A DNA stretch of 64,000 bases from Corynebacterium sp. HMSC05H05 (GTDB lineage: Bacteria > Actinomycetota > Actinomycetes > Mycobacteriales > Mycobacteriaceae). The position numbers and the translations under genes were made by a program. This document shows, piece after piece, positions 7,276 to 16,115 of the stretch. The notes under the pieces were generated by a model. That model had not been told where the DNA came from, searched no databases, and saw only the letters and a list, made by a program, of their open reading frames with translations. The DNA is taken from assembly GCF_001807265.1 (NCBI RefSeq), contig NZ_KV788410.1, positions 1 to 64,000 of the forward strand, read 5' to 3'. Within the stretch, counting starts at the first letter, position 1. Each line of letters opens with the position of its first letter.

Positions 7276-9203
7276 CAGAAGAACACCTTCAGCAGCTGGA
7301 AGGTGCCCACGGCCAGCGCCCACGCGAGCGCGAGTTGGCCCACAAGCCCGAGCAGGGTCCACTTCCAGCCGATCTCGCGGCGCTGCGCGGCGAGCGTAGC
7401 CACGCACGGGGTGTACGCCATGAGGAAGATCATGTAGGCCCACACCGCGGCGATCCTGTGCCCGCCGGAGGCCTGGTCGAAGTCCGCGCGCACCGCGGCG
7501 GCCAGGTCGGAGGTGCCCTGCTCCTTAGGCTCGAGGCCCGACGGGTCCTCCAGCGCGTAGGTCTGCGCCCAGGTGGAAATCACCGCCTCTTTGGCCAGAA
7601 AGCCGGTGACCAGCGGGCCGGTGAGCGACCAGGAGCCGAAGCCCGCAGGCTCAAACACTGGGGCAACCGCGCCGGAAGCCACACCGTAGGCAGAGTCCGC
7701 CGGCGCCAGGTCCTCGTCGCCCCAGCTGTACCCGCCCACCGCGGGTGTGGATTGGAGCGCCCAGATGACCACCACGGTGGCGACGATGATGCCGCCTGCG
7801 GTGTTGAGGAAGCCCTTCAGGCGCGACCACATCACGGACAGGCTCAGCCGCGCGGTGGGTAGCTGGTAGGTGGGCAGGTCGATCACCAGCGGGTCCGAGC
7901 CCATCGTCCGCCAAAGAGTGCCGCGCAGCAGAAGCCCGGCTAGCACCACGAGAGCAATGGAGACCACGTACATGGCGAACACCACCGTGCCAGCGTGGTC
8001 CGGGAAGAACGTCTGCGCCAGCATCACGTACACCGTCAAGCGCGCGGAGCATGAGGTAAACGGCACCAGCAGTGCCGTCAGCCGCCGCTGCTCCGGGGTG
8101 GCCAGCACGCGCGTGGCGGAGATCGCCGGGACGTTGCACCCGAATCCCACGATCAGCGGGATGAACGCCTTGCCTGGCAGCCCAATCGCGCGCATCAACC
8201 GGTCCGCCACCACTGCGGCTCGGGCCATGTACCCGGAGTCCTCCAGCACTGCCAAGCACAGAAACATCAGCGCCATCAGCGGCACGAACGTGAGTACCAT
8301 GCCAACGCCGCCGATCAGCCCGTTGACAATGAGCCCCTGCACAAACGGGTAGCCCAGGCCGATGCGCTCCAGGCCAGCGCTGGCCCAGTCCGACAGCGGC
8401 CCGGTGAAGAAGGCGTCCAGCGCGTCCTGCAGGGGTGCCGCGACGGTGGTGGTGATCTGGAAGACCGCGAACATGGCGGCCAAAAAGATCAACGGGCCGG
8501 CCACAGGGTGCAGCACGACACGGTCCACGGCCTCGGTCAGGGTGTCGCGGTGCTCGTCGCGCACGGTCGCGGCGGACACCGCGTTGTCAATCCACTCAAA
8601 ACGCTCGTCGGCCTGCGCGAACTCGTCGCCGGCCGCCACCTCACGCGCCGCCACGCCAGGTACGTGCAGTTGCTTAGCGACGAGCTCCGCCACCCCACCA
8701 ACGTCCCTCCGCCGCGGGTCCAGCACAACAACCGGCACGCCCAGTTCCCGCTCGAGCGCAACCGGGTCCACCTCCAAGCCCTGCTTGGCCGCCACGTCGC
8801 TCTTGGTCAGCCCCCCCACCAGCCGGTACGGGTGCTCCGCCAGTTGTGCCACCAAGTACAGGCCGCGCGCCAGGTTGGAGGTGTCCACCGCCGCCAGGAC
8901 GAGGTCGGGGCGGTCACGTGTGTCGTCGATAAGCAGCTCGCGCGTGAGTGCCTCATCGGGGCTGACGGGGTCCAGCGAGTACGCGCCCGGAAAGTCGACG
9001 ATGTTGTAGGTGGCGCCGGCGGGGCGCCACACGCCGCGGGCGACCTCGACGGTGGTGCCCGGGTAGTTGCCCATGGTCGCGCTCGCGCCCGTCAACGCGT
9101 TGAACAGCGTGGACTTGCCCGCGTTCGGTGCACCGACCAGCGCGATGGTGGGCGTGCCCACCGGTGCGATGTCGGCGACCGGGGCTCCGTGGCAGTCGGC
9201 CAT
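7275..9203 (-). CDS. feoB: Ferrous iron transporter B
   Basis: 642 residues. The N-terminal GTPase domain shows G1 GAPNAGKST (residues 24-32), the G3-type DFPGAYSL and a TKSD version of G4 (usually NKxD). The membrane part carries the two Gate motifs typical of FeoB (around GFGCNVPAISATRVL and the second half GFLAKEAVISTWAQ). It imports Fe(II) across the cytoplasmic membrane. Start and stop overlap feoA and feoC by one base each, so the three are translationally coupled. A GCTTATCGACG copy (8924-8934, minus strand) is read as Leu-Ile-Asp in the GTPase domain. Confidence 0.95.
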   Translation of the reverse strand: MADCHGAPVADIAPVGTPTIALVGAPNAGKSTLFNALTGASATMGNYPGTTVEVARGVWRPAGATYNIVDFPGAYSLDPVSPDEALTRELLIDDTRDRPDLVLAAVDTSNLARGLYLVAQLAEHPYRLVGGLTKSDVAAKQGLEVDPVALERELGVPVVVLDPRRRDVGGVAELVAKQLHVPGVAAREVAAGDEFAQADERFEWIDNAVSAATVRDEHRDTLTEAVDRVVLHPVAGPLIFLAAMFAVFQITTTVAAPLQDALDAFFTGPLSDWASAGLERIGLGYPFVQGLIVNGLIGGVGMVLTFVPLMALMFLCLAVLEDSGYMARAAVVADRLMRAIGLPGKAFIPLIVGFGCNVPAISATRVLATPEQRRLTALLVPFTSCSARLTVYVMLAQTFFPDHAGTVVFAMYVVSIALVVLAGLLLRGTLWRTMGSDPLVIDLPTYQLPTARLSLSVMWSRLKGFLNTAGGIIVATVVVIWALQSTPAVGGYSWGDEDLAPADSAYGVASGAVAPVFEPAGFGSWSLTGPLVTGFLAKEAVISTWAQTYALEDPSGLEPKEQGTSDLAAAVRADFDQASGGHRIAAVWAYMIFLMAYTPCVATLAAQRREIGWKWTLLGLVGQLALAWALAVGTFQLLKVFF

Positions 9204-9439
9204 TACGCGGCCTGCTCGGCCGGAGCGATGGTGATGCGGCGAAGGGTGTCTTTGCCCAGTGCGTAGTGGGAGCCACGGACCTTGATCACGCGGCCGCCGC
9301 CAGCGGTTTTCTGCATGACGGTCACTTCTGCACCGGCGCGGAGGCCCAGCTCGCGCAGCCGACGCGCCGTCGGGCAGCTCACGTGCGTGATGGTGGCGTT
9401 GTGGCCGACGGGGACGTCGATAAGCACATGCTCTTGCAT
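9203..9439 (-). CDS. feoA: Ferrous iron transport protein A (SH3-like)
   Basis: 78 residues, small cytoplasmic SH3-like protein that assists FeoB. Typical pattern: LRELGLRAGAEVTVMQK followed by RVIKVRGSHYALGKDTLRRI. The ATG at 9439 is 7 nt after a TAATAT -10 box and has no ribosome site, fitting a leaderless mRNA. Longer in-frame extensions upstream do not resemble FeoA. It overlaps feoB by one base. A possible DtxR box lies just upstream. Confidence 0.92.
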   Translation of the reverse strand: MQEHVLIDVPVGHNATITHVSCPTARRLRELGLRAGAEVTVMQKTAGGGRVIKVRGSHYALGKDTLRRITIAPAEQAA

Positions 9440-9446
9440 GATGCTG

Positions 9447-9474
9447 ATATTAAAGCAAGGCTGCCCTAACCAAA
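9447..9474 (-). promoter_or_regulatory. feoA promoter with candidate DtxR box
   Basis: -10 TAATAT (9447-9452) lies 7 nt before the feoA ATG. Bases 9456-9474 match the 19-base DtxR/IdeR iron box at about 14 positions; the half CCTAACC is perfect, the other half is weak. Iron repression of feoABC would be expected, but the match is incomplete. Confidence 0.45.
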
Positions 9475-9487
9475 AGGGGTGTATGGG

Positions 9488-9493
9488 TACGCT
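9488..9493 (+). promoter_or_regulatory. -10 box of leaderless menB
   Basis: TACGCT, 7 nt before the menB ATG at 9501. An earlier ATG at 9483 would lie upstream of the predicted transcript start. Confidence 0.5.
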
Positions 9494-9500
9494 TACCCCC

Positions 9501-10433
9501 ATGCAGTACTCCACCGCCCAGCCCTTCGACCCCACACAGTGGCGCGAGGTCGAGGGCTTCGATTTCACGGACATCACCTACCACCGCCACGTGGGCGACA
9601 CGCGTGCCGACGGCACCGTGCGCATCGCCTTCGACCGCCCCGAGGTGCGCAACGCGTTTCGCCCCCACACCGTGGACGAGCTCTACCAGGCGTTGGATCA
9701 CGCCCGGCGCGATCCGTCGGTAGGCGTGGTGCTGCTCACCGGCAACGGGCCGAGCGAGAAAGACGGCGGGTGGGCGTTTTGCTCCGGCGGCGACCAGCGC
9801 ATCCGGGGCCGCTCCGGCTACCAATACGCCGGCGGCGAGACAGCAGAGACGGTCGACGAGGCCCGTGTGAAGGCCGAGGGCGGACGCCTGCACATCCTGG
9901 AGGTGCAGCGGTTGATCCGCACGATGCCGAAGGTGGTCATCGCCGTGGTCAATGGCTGGGCGGCCGGCGGCGGGCACTCGCTGCACGTGGTGTGCGACTT
10001 GACCATCGCCTCGCGCGAGGAGGCCCGCTTCAAGCAGACCGACGCGGACGTGGGGTCCTTCGACGCCGGCTACGGCTCGGCGTATTTGGCCAAGATGGTG
10101 GGGCAGAAGTTCGCGCGCGAGATCTTCTTTTTGGGCCGCACCTACACCGCGGAGGAGATGCAGCGCATGGGCGCGGTGAACATCGTCGCGCCGCATGCCT
10201 CGCTTGAGGACGAGGCGATCCAGGTCGCCCGTGAAATCAACGGCAAGTCCCCCACCGCGCAGCGCATGCTGAAGTTCGCGTTCAACCTTGTGGACGACGG
10301 GCTGATGGGCCAGCAAGTCTTCGCCGGCGAGGCCACCCGCCTGGCGTACATGACCGACGAGGCCGTCGAGGGCCGCGACTCGTTTTTACAGAAGCGCCCG
10401 CCGAATTGGGAGGAATTCCCGTTCTACTACTAG
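9501..10433 (+). CDS. menB: 1,4-Dihydroxy-2-naphthoyl-CoA synthase
   Basis: 310-residue crotonase-fold enzyme that cyclises o-succinylbenzoyl-CoA in menaquinone synthesis. MenB-specific segments are visible: FCSGGDQRIRG, AVVNGWAAGGGHSLH (oxyanion-hole region), QTDADVGSFDAGYGSAYLAKMVGQK and the C-terminal RPPNWEEFPFY tail. Cytoplasmic. The start at 9501 follows a TACGCT box by 7 nt. The last 4 bases overlap the convergent dehydrogenase gene. The last roughly 40 bases recur about 1 kb downstream (see repeat at 11377). Confidence 0.95.
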   Translation: MQYSTAQPFDPTQWREVEGFDFTDITYHRHVGDTRADGTVRIAFDRPEVRNAFRPHTVDELYQALDHARRDPSVGVVLLTGNGPSEKDGGWAFCSGGDQRIRGRSGYQYAGGETAETVDEARVKAEGGRLHILEVQRLIRTMPKVVIAVVNGWAAGGGHSLHVVCDLTIASREEARFKQTDADVGSFDAGYGSAYLAKMVGQKFAREIFFLGRTYTAEEMQRMGAVNIVAPHASLEDEAIQVAREINGKSPTAQRMLKFAFNLVDDGLMGQQVFAGEATRLAYMTDEAVEGRDSFLQKRPPNWEEFPFYY

Positions 10434-10437
10434 CGCT
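10393..10437 (+). repeat. Direct repeat copy A (menB 3' end)
   Basis: The end of menB, covering codons for PPNWEEFPFYY and the stop plus GCGCTG. A near-identical copy lies at 11377-11420, so the two copies flank the dehydrogenase gene in direct orientation. Confidence 0.85.
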
Positions 10438-11335
10438 GTTTCGGTGCAGGCTTGCCAGAAGACCAGTCGTAGAACCCCTCGCCGGTCTTCTGGCCAAGCT
10501 TGCCTTCGTCGACAAGTTTGGCCACCGCCTCGAGTGCAGCCGGGTTCGTCCACGGCAGCTCCTCGTGGTAGTGCTCCTCAATGTTTTTAACGGTGTCTAG
10601 GCCGACAGCGTCCATAAGAGCGAACGGCCCCATCTGTGTGCCCAAGAGGTTGGATAGGCCCTTATCGACGGCCTCCGGTGTGGACACGCCCTCACCCACC
10701 ACCGCTAGTGCTTCACGCTTAATCGCCGCCCAGATGCGGTTGATGGCAAAGCCGGTGGATTCCTTGAGCACCGGCACGGACACGAGGCCAAACTTCGGCA
10801 TCTCTTCGAGTAAGAACTCGTAGACCTCATCGTCGGTCTGACCGCATCCCATGATTTCAATAAAGTTCTTTTCCGGCGGCATCCCAAAGTGGGTGTTAAG
10901 GAACCGCGTCGGGTCTTTAACGTGGTCGACAAACGTCGACGAGGCGTAGGAAGATGAGTTTGTGGTCAGAATCGCATCATCATCGAGTGCTTCGGCGATG
11001 TCCTCGTAGGTTGAATTTTTGATGTCGATCTTCTCCGGTACCGCCTCGATAACCAGCCAAGCACCTTTCGCAGCCTCAGAGTTATCGGTGAAATACTTCA
11101 CTTCACCTGGCCTAAACCCGCCATCGAACCCGTCGTCGGCGTTGAACGATTCAACGGTTTTTTCTAGGTTCTCGTCGATGTAGGCCTTAGCTTTATCCAG
11201 CGCCTCCTGTGAGACGGGGTCAGAGAGGTGGACGGTGCCTCCGCGGTCAGCCATCATCAGGGCGATGCGGGCGCCGAGCACGCCCGCGCCAATCACTGCT
11301 ATGGGACGGTTTTCGATATTTTGTGGAACGCTCAT
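10430..11335 (-). CDS. 3-Hydroxyacyl-CoA dehydrogenase (HBDH type)
   Basis: 301 residues. N-terminal Rossmann domain with GAGVLGARIA (about residues 17-26) for NAD(H); TTNSSSYASSTF and FLNTHFGMPPEKN carry the catalytic His region; the C-terminal helical domain has STGFAINRIWAAIKREAL. It resembles 3-hydroxybutyryl-CoA dehydrogenases. Because it sits beside menB, a link to CoA-thioester metabolism is possible but not shown. It is bounded on both sides by copies of the menB 3' end, which suggests it arrived by insertion. A TACCGT box 6 nt before the ATG, which overlaps a GGAGGT sequence, allows either leaderless or normal initiation. Confidence 0.85.
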   Translation of the reverse strand: MSVPQNIENRPIAVIGAGVLGARIALMMADRGGTVHLSDPVSQEALDKAKAYIDENLEKTVESFNADDGFDGGFRPGEVKYFTDNSEAAKGAWLVIEAVPEKIDIKNSTYEDIAEALDDDAILTTNSSSYASSTFVDHVKDPTRFLNTHFGMPPEKNFIEIMGCGQTDDEVYEFLLEEMPKFGLVSVPVLKESTGFAINRIWAAIKREALAVVGEGVSTPEAVDKGLSNLLGTQMGPFALMDAVGLDTVKNIEEHYHEELPWTNPAALEAVAKLVDEGKLGQKTGEGFYDWSSGKPAPKQR

Positions 11336-11376
11336 ACCTCCACGGTACGCAGGTTTACAGTTCGCTTCTCACGAAA

Positions 11377-11420
11377 AGCGCCCCCGAATTGGGAGGAATT
11401 CCCCTTCTACTACTAGCGCT
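11377..11420 (+). pseudogene. Direct repeat copy B: orphan menB C-terminal fragment
   Basis: Reads SRKAPPNWEEFPFYY-stop in the plus direction without any menB body before it. It differs from the real menB end by one deleted base and one substitution over about 40 bp. It overlaps the 3' end of the M20 hydrolase gene exactly as menB overlaps the dehydrogenase gene: both minus-strand genes end in CAGCGCTAG. This is a molecular scar of duplication. Confidence 0.85.
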
Positions 11421-12777
11421 GCTCGGTCGCGCCGGCGAGCAGCTCCTCCACCGAAATCGCGCCGCCTGCGGTATCGAACTCTTCTTGGGCGTCGGCCAAC
11501 AGCTGCGGGTCGTTGAGGATGTCCGCAATGGTTTGCGCCAATCCCACCGCGGCGTCGAACGCGCCTGCAAACGCCTGGTTCGAGATCGCCGCCGCGGCGA
11601 AATCGGTGGTGTGCAGCGCGGTGCCCTCCGGCGCGATCTTCACCAGCGGATGGATGCCCGGAACCAGGTGGGACACGTTGCCGAAGTCGGTCGATGCGGC
11701 CTGCGAATCCGGCAGGGTTCCCGCCGGGAGCACGTCGCGTCCGCGTGACGCTTGCGTGGCACCCCACCGCCTGGCGAGCGTCGCGTTGTTTCGCACAGGC
11801 AGCGACATCGGATGTTCGTCCCATTGCACATCCACTGCCGTGCCTGTCATCAGCGCCGCGCCTTTGAGGATGTCCTCGACGCGCTGACTTAGGTCCATCA
11901 GCGTCTCGGTGTACAGCGAGCGGACATACAGCTGCAGGGTGGCGGTCTCCGGGATGATCGAGGCGCGGGCTCCGCCGTCGGGAAGCACAGCGTGCAACCT
12001 GTCCGAGGGCGGCATCTGCTGGCGCAGCAGACCGCACCCTTGATAAGCGAGCGTGGCCGCGTCGAGCGCGTTTCGCCCCATGTACGGCTGCATCGAGGCG
12101 TGCGCGGGTACGCCGGTAAACGTGGCGGTCAGCGTGCGGCGCCCCACCCACACGTGGGAGACAAGGTCGTAGGAAAACGGGTGGATCATCACCGCGCAAT
12201 CGACGCCGTCCAGCATGCCGCCGCGGATCATGTACTCCTTGCCGGTGTGCCCCTCTTCCGCCGGGGTGCCGAGGAACACGATCCTGCCGCTGCCGCTTCC
12301 GACGGCGCCGAGGAACGCGCCGACCCCGGCCGCCGCGATGACGTTGTGCCCGCAGGCGTGGCCGATGCCGGGAAGCGCGTCGTACTCGGCCAGCACGGCG
12401 ACCGTGGGATGCACCGCCGGGTTGTAGTCGGCGCTGCGCCATTCGGCCCGTAGTGCCGTCGATACGCCATGTGCTCCACGTTCCACCTGGAACCCGCGGC
12501 GTTCAAGAGCCTCCGCGATCACCGCTTGCGCGTGGTGCTCTTGAAACGCCTCCTCCGGGTGGGTGTGCAGGTCGCGGACGATGTGGTCGAGGTCAGCACG
12601 GACCTTTTCCACCCGCGCCTCTGCGTTTTTCCAGGACTGCAGGTGCTCGGGACTTCTCGCGCCAAGGTCAAAGTCCGGCTCCGCCTCCGCGAGCCGGTCC
12701 TGGACGGCTTCATCCATGCGCTCCAGGAACGCGCTGGAGGGGGTGGTCGGTCGGGTGGGTCGGTCGGAAGTAGGCAT
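11413..12777 (-). CDS. M20-family amidohydrolase/peptidase
   Basis: 454 residues. Metal-binding motifs of the M20D group are clear: HTHPEEAFQEH near residue 80, GIGHACGHNVIAAAG, GTPAEEGHTGK and the later VMIHPFSYDLV. This matches AbgB-like and aminobenzoyl-glutamate or acyl-amino-acid hydrolases that use two divalent metals. No signal peptide, so cytoplasmic. The substrate cannot be told. The start ATG at 12777 has no strong ribosome site. The stop overlaps the orphan menB tail, the same end geometry as the neighbouring dehydrogenase gene. Confidence 0.85.
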   Translation of the reverse strand: MPTSDRPTRPTTPSSAFLERMDEAVQDRLAEAEPDFDLGARSPEHLQSWKNAEARVEKVRADLDHIVRDLHTHPEEAFQEHHAQAVIAEALERRGFQVERGAHGVSTALRAEWRSADYNPAVHPTVAVLAEYDALPGIGHACGHNVIAAAGVGAFLGAVGSGSGRIVFLGTPAEEGHTGKEYMIRGGMLDGVDCAVMIHPFSYDLVSHVWVGRRTLTATFTGVPAHASMQPYMGRNALDAATLAYQGCGLLRQQMPPSDRLHAVLPDGGARASIIPETATLQLYVRSLYTETLMDLSQRVEDILKGAALMTGTAVDVQWDEHPMSLPVRNNATLARRWGATQASRGRDVLPAGTLPDSQAASTDFGNVSHLVPGIHPLVKIAPEGTALHTTDFAAAAISNQAFAGAFDAAVGLAQTIADILNDPQLLADAQEEFDTAGGAISVEELLAGATEQR

Positions 12778-12916
12778 AGGCGCTGAGCAGGGGTCTCGTC
12801 GAACAGGACATTTCGGCCGACGGTAACAAAAAGCCCGTGCACCACGTCGGAGCCAATTTCCTCACTCTTACTAGACACCTGTGCGGGAATTTCAGGGCGC
12901 TTCAAGGTCAGCGGGT

Positions 12917-12922
12917 TACGCT
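12917..12922 (+). promoter_or_regulatory. -10 box of a leaderless transcript (lipoprotein gene)
   Basis: TACGCT, identical to the menB box, 6 nt before the ATG at 12929. It supports that start over earlier in-frame codons. Confidence 0.5.
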
Positions 12923-12928
12923 CCGGCC

Positions 12929-13930
12929 ATGTTGAGACGAACGATGACAGCCACAATCGTCGCCGCCTCGCTGACTCTGGCCGCGTGCGACGGAAACATC
13001 CCAGACACCCCGACCACCGCTGACGCCGCCGATGCCTCCGCCGCGGAAGCGGCCCCGCCCGCCGACGCTCCTGCCGCTGCCCCTGTCGCGCCGGTTGCGG
13101 ACGAGAACGACCTCCCCGCGCCCCCGCCCTCCTCGGCGGTGCCGAACACACGCGACGCGTACGCAGCAGCACTCGCGGACCCCGCGCAATACTTCGCCGA
13201 CCAGGACGGCCTCGACGGCACGTTCACCTACGACCTCATCGACGTCGACGGCGACGCCGAACTCGAGCTGCTCCTGCGCGCTGGCAAGGAAGGCCCGGCA
13301 CCGGTGCGGGTGCTGCAGCTTGTCGACGGCACCCTCACGGCCACCACCGACTACCTGGTTGACGCCGCCGGCACCTACCCCACCGTGTTCACCGCCGGCG
13401 TGCAGCCGGGACTGACGCAATACGAGACGGACGGTACGACGCTGACCGCGACCCAGTTCGAGCTGCACGGCAACCGCCTGGTCAAGACGTTCGGCCCGGA
13501 GGAGACCATCGTGGGCAACCCACTGGACGACGTGACCCTGATCCACTGGACCCCGACCACGGACACCGCGCAGCTGGCGGAGCTGGACCAGCCCGACCCG
13601 CTGAACGTGCCGCGCGAAGGCACCATGAAGCAGGTCTCGGACATCCCGGAGCTCAACGACCAGTCCTACCGCGTGCAGTTCGGCACCCGCGACCGCGGCG
13701 GCCGCATCCCGGTGACCTACCCGGACCTCGGCTGCGCCGGCCTCCTCGAGCCGACGCACGCCTCCGCTGGCGAGGAGATCCAGGACGGTTTCCGCGAGAA
13801 CATCACGGAAGGCACCTGCGACAACGGCGGCACCTGGCACTTCTCCATCAACGACTCCCGCGAGCGCGCCACCTACAACGCCCCCACCGGGCGCTACCAC
13901 GCGGAAGGCCCGCTGACCCGCACCGGCTAA
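12929..13930 (+). CDS. Secreted lipoprotein of unknown function
   Basis: 333 residues. Signal sequence ends in the lipobox LAAC (Cys about residue 19). An Ala/Pro/Asp-rich low-complexity linker (residues about 25-75) is followed by a folded domain with the acidic DLIDVDGDAELELLL stretch and a C-terminal part with two cysteines about 20 residues either side of TEGTCDNGGTWHF. Resembles corynebacterial envelope lipoproteins of unknown role. A leaderless start follows TACGCT. Transcribed alone and convergent with the ABC exporter genes. No function is proposed. Confidence 0.75.
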   Translation: MLRRTMTATIVAASLTLAACDGNIPDTPTTADAADASAAEAAPPADAPAAAPVAPVADENDLPAPPPSSAVPNTRDAYAAALADPAQYFADQDGLDGTFTYDLIDVDGDAELELLLRAGKEGPAPVRVLQLVDGTLTATTDYLVDAAGTYPTVFTAGVQPGLTQYETDGTTLTATQFELHGNRLVKTFGPEETIVGNPLDDVTLIHWTPTTDTAQLAELDQPDPLNVPREGTMKQVSDIPELNDQSYRVQFGTRDRGGRIPVTYPDLGCAGLLEPTHASAGEEIQDGFRENITEGTCDNGGTWHFSINDSRERATYNAPTGRYHAEGPLTRTG

Positions 13931-13937
13931 GCACGGC

Positions 13938-15353
13938 TCAGCGACGGACCGGGCGCATCCCGCGCAGTACTCGGAGCAGCACAACCACCACCGCGGCCAG
14001 CAGGATTGCGCCAACCGCGAGCGCACCCCACACCCGCAGGCCGGTGGCGGTCACGGGCCAGGCGGGCACCGCGGCGATCCACAGGAAGGACTCCGCCAGT
14101 ACGTCGCCGCCAATGGTGACAGAGACGATCGTGACCAGGATTGTCGCCGCCAGCGTCCACATCACGCCAAAGCGCACGGTCACAGCGAGCGCAGCGAGGG
14201 TGAGGACGGTGCCGGCAATTACGGCGAGCACACCAAAACGCGCACTCCCAGCCACTGCGCCCGCGATCAGGCACACAAGCGCAACGATGCTGGTAAACCA
14301 GCTCATTAGCGCGAGGCCGACTCGCGGGTGCTCCACTTGCATCAGCGCCCATGCCGGGCGGATCCGCGGCCACACAAGCGTGGGCAACACGCCCGCGCCA
14401 ACCGGGAGGATCGCGTACGCGAACAGCGCCTGGCGCACATCTGCCGGATAACGTGTGGCAAACAAAAGTACCAGTGCGGTCAGCACAAGCACCATGCTTA
14501 ACGACGGCATCCGCCCCGCCCTCGCAACCCCCTTCCACGCGGACACAAACCCGGTGTGCGCGGGCCTCGGCTTGGCCGGCCCAGTAAGCGCGGGCGCAAC
14601 GACTTCGTGGGTGGTGCGGCGTCTAAGAATGGGTCGCGTGCGGCGCGGAGTGAGCACGGCAGCGGCGAATCCGGCCGCGGCTAGAAGCAAGGTGAGCGCG
14701 AGCGCAGGAAACGGCGACTCACCAGCCATGGGTGAGGTGTCCTCCAGCGGCAACAGGTTGAAGTGCATCTCCATCGTGGGCAACGCCAAGCGCGCGGGCC
14801 AGGCACCGGGGTTAAACCACCACCAGCTTCGCTCCACGAAGTACCCGAGCTCGATGGTGAACACGAATGCGGCTACGAGCGTCGGCAACAGCCCAACACG
14901 GCGTGTGGCCGCGGCTGCCAGGCCCGCGGGGCCCAGCATGCCGAGCCATACAAACGCACCGACGAGCGCGACTTGCGCAGCGCCGTCCAGGCCGAACACC
15001 AGCGCCGCCGCAACGGGCACCACGAAGTCCAGAACGGCGAACACGGCCAGGGCCAGCCACACCACTGTGATGCGGGCGGCGCGGGTGCCCGTGGAGGAGA
15101 CGGGCCGCCAGAGTGTGCCCCCGGCGCGGGAGTCGCGCTCGCGGTTTTCAGCCAGTCCCGCAAACAGCGCCGCAACGGGAGCGGCCATACCGGTGACCAA
15201 AAGCCCCTGGGGATACAGCAGGGACTTCGCGGAGCCGACATCGCCGACCAACGAAAAAGCAGTCAGCAGCAGGCCAAGAAGCAGCCCCGCTCCTGCGAGC
15301 CACCACAGCGTTGAGCCTTTGGCGCGGATCCATTCGGCGCGAAGCAGACTCAT
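13938..15353 (-). CDS. ABC exporter membrane subunit
   Basis: 471 residues, strongly hydrophobic with about 12 predicted helices in two blocks separated by a hydrophilic Arg-rich loop (PRRTRPILRRRTTHEV). No binding-protein-dependent EAA loop, so this is an ABC-2-like exporter permease. It overlaps the ATPase gene by 4 bases (ATGA), and a NarL-type two-component system lies directly upstream. That arrangement is common for systems that sense envelope stress or peptide antibiotics and pump them out. The substrate is unknown. Confidence 0.8.
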   Translation of the reverse strand: MSLLRAEWIRAKGSTLWWLAGAGLLLGLLLTAFSLVGDVGSAKSLLYPQGLLVTGMAAPVAALFAGLAENRERDSRAGGTLWRPVSSTGTRAARITVVWLALAVFAVLDFVVPVAAALVFGLDGAAQVALVGAFVWLGMLGPAGLAAAATRRVGLLPTLVAAFVFTIELGYFVERSWWWFNPGAWPARLALPTMEMHFNLLPLEDTSPMAGESPFPALALTLLLAAAGFAAAVLTPRRTRPILRRRTTHEVVAPALTGPAKPRPAHTGFVSAWKGVARAGRMPSLSMVLVLTALVLLFATRYPADVRQALFAYAILPVGAGVLPTLVWPRIRPAWALMQVEHPRVGLALMSWFTSIVALVCLIAGAVAGSARFGVLAVIAGTVLTLAALAVTVRFGVMWTLAATILVTIVSVTIGGDVLAESFLWIAAVPAWPVTATGLRVWGALAVGAILLAAVVVVLLRVLRGMRPVRR

Positions 15354-16051
15354 TGCCCGCCCCCTGCGGTCAAGCGGAAGAAGGATTCCTCCAAGTTCGG
15401 CCCGAGCTCCGCAAGTTCCCCGGCGAAGCGGACGTCGCCGCCGGCGATGACGGTGGCGTCGTCCGCCATGTGCAGCACCTCGCCCAACTGGTGGGAGCTG
15501 ACCAGCACAGTGCGCCCTGCGCGGGCGTAGTCCCTCAGGTAGGCGCGCAGGTGGGCGATGCCCTCGGGGTCGAGGCCGTTTTGGGGCTCGTCCAAAATGA
15601 GCACCTCCGGCTCACCGATGAGCGCCTGCGCCAGCGCCAACCTGCCCTTCATTCCAGTGGAGAAGGTGCCCGCCTTCTTCTTGCCTGCACCCTGCAGGCC
15701 GACGAGTTGGAGCACCCGGTCAGCCTCCGTGTCGGGCAGGCCGAGCAACGCAGTGTGCACGCGCAGGTTGTTGCGCGCGCTCAGGTGGCTGTAGAAGGCG
15801 GGGTCATTGATCGAGGCGCCCACGTGCCGTAGCGCCTCGCGGGTGAACGGCTGGCCCACTAGTGTCACCTCGCCCGCGTCCGGCTGGATCAGGCCGAGCA
15901 GCACCGACATCAGCGTCGATTTCCCCGCGCCGTTGGGCCCCAACAGCGCGTGGACGCGGCCCGGGGTGGTTGTCAGTGAAATATCGCGCAGCACCTGGTG
16001 CCCGCCGAACGAAACTGCGACACCGCGGCAGGCGAGTTGTGTATCGGTCAT
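15350..16051 (-). CDS. ABC exporter ATP-binding subunit
   Basis: 233 residues. Walker [10 protein letters not shown] (about residues 38-46), signature FSTGMKGRLALAQAL (SGG-like, slightly divergent), Walker B VLILDEPQNGLDPEG, and the H-loop in VLVSSHQLGEV. The signature and length fit drug or antimicrobial-peptide exporters (CcmA/BcrA type). Overlaps the permease by 4 bases and follows the response-regulator gene by 64 nt, so regulation by that system is likely but inferred. Confidence 0.88.
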   Translation of the reverse strand: MTDTQLACRGVAVSFGGHQVLRDISLTTTPGRVHALLGPNGAGKSTLMSVLLGLIQPDAGEVTLVGQPFTREALRHVGASINDPAFYSHLSARNNLRVHTALLGLPDTEADRVLQLVGLQGAGKKKAGTFSTGMKGRLALAQALIGEPEVLILDEPQNGLDPEGIAHLRAYLRDYARAGRTVLVSSHQLGEVLHMADDATVIAGGDVRFAGELAELGPNLEESFFRLTAGGGQ

Positions 16052-16115
16052 GCCCCTATCGTCCGCGGCGAGCGAGCCTCACACATCGGTCGGCGGGACC
16101 ACAACGCCTCCTTCT

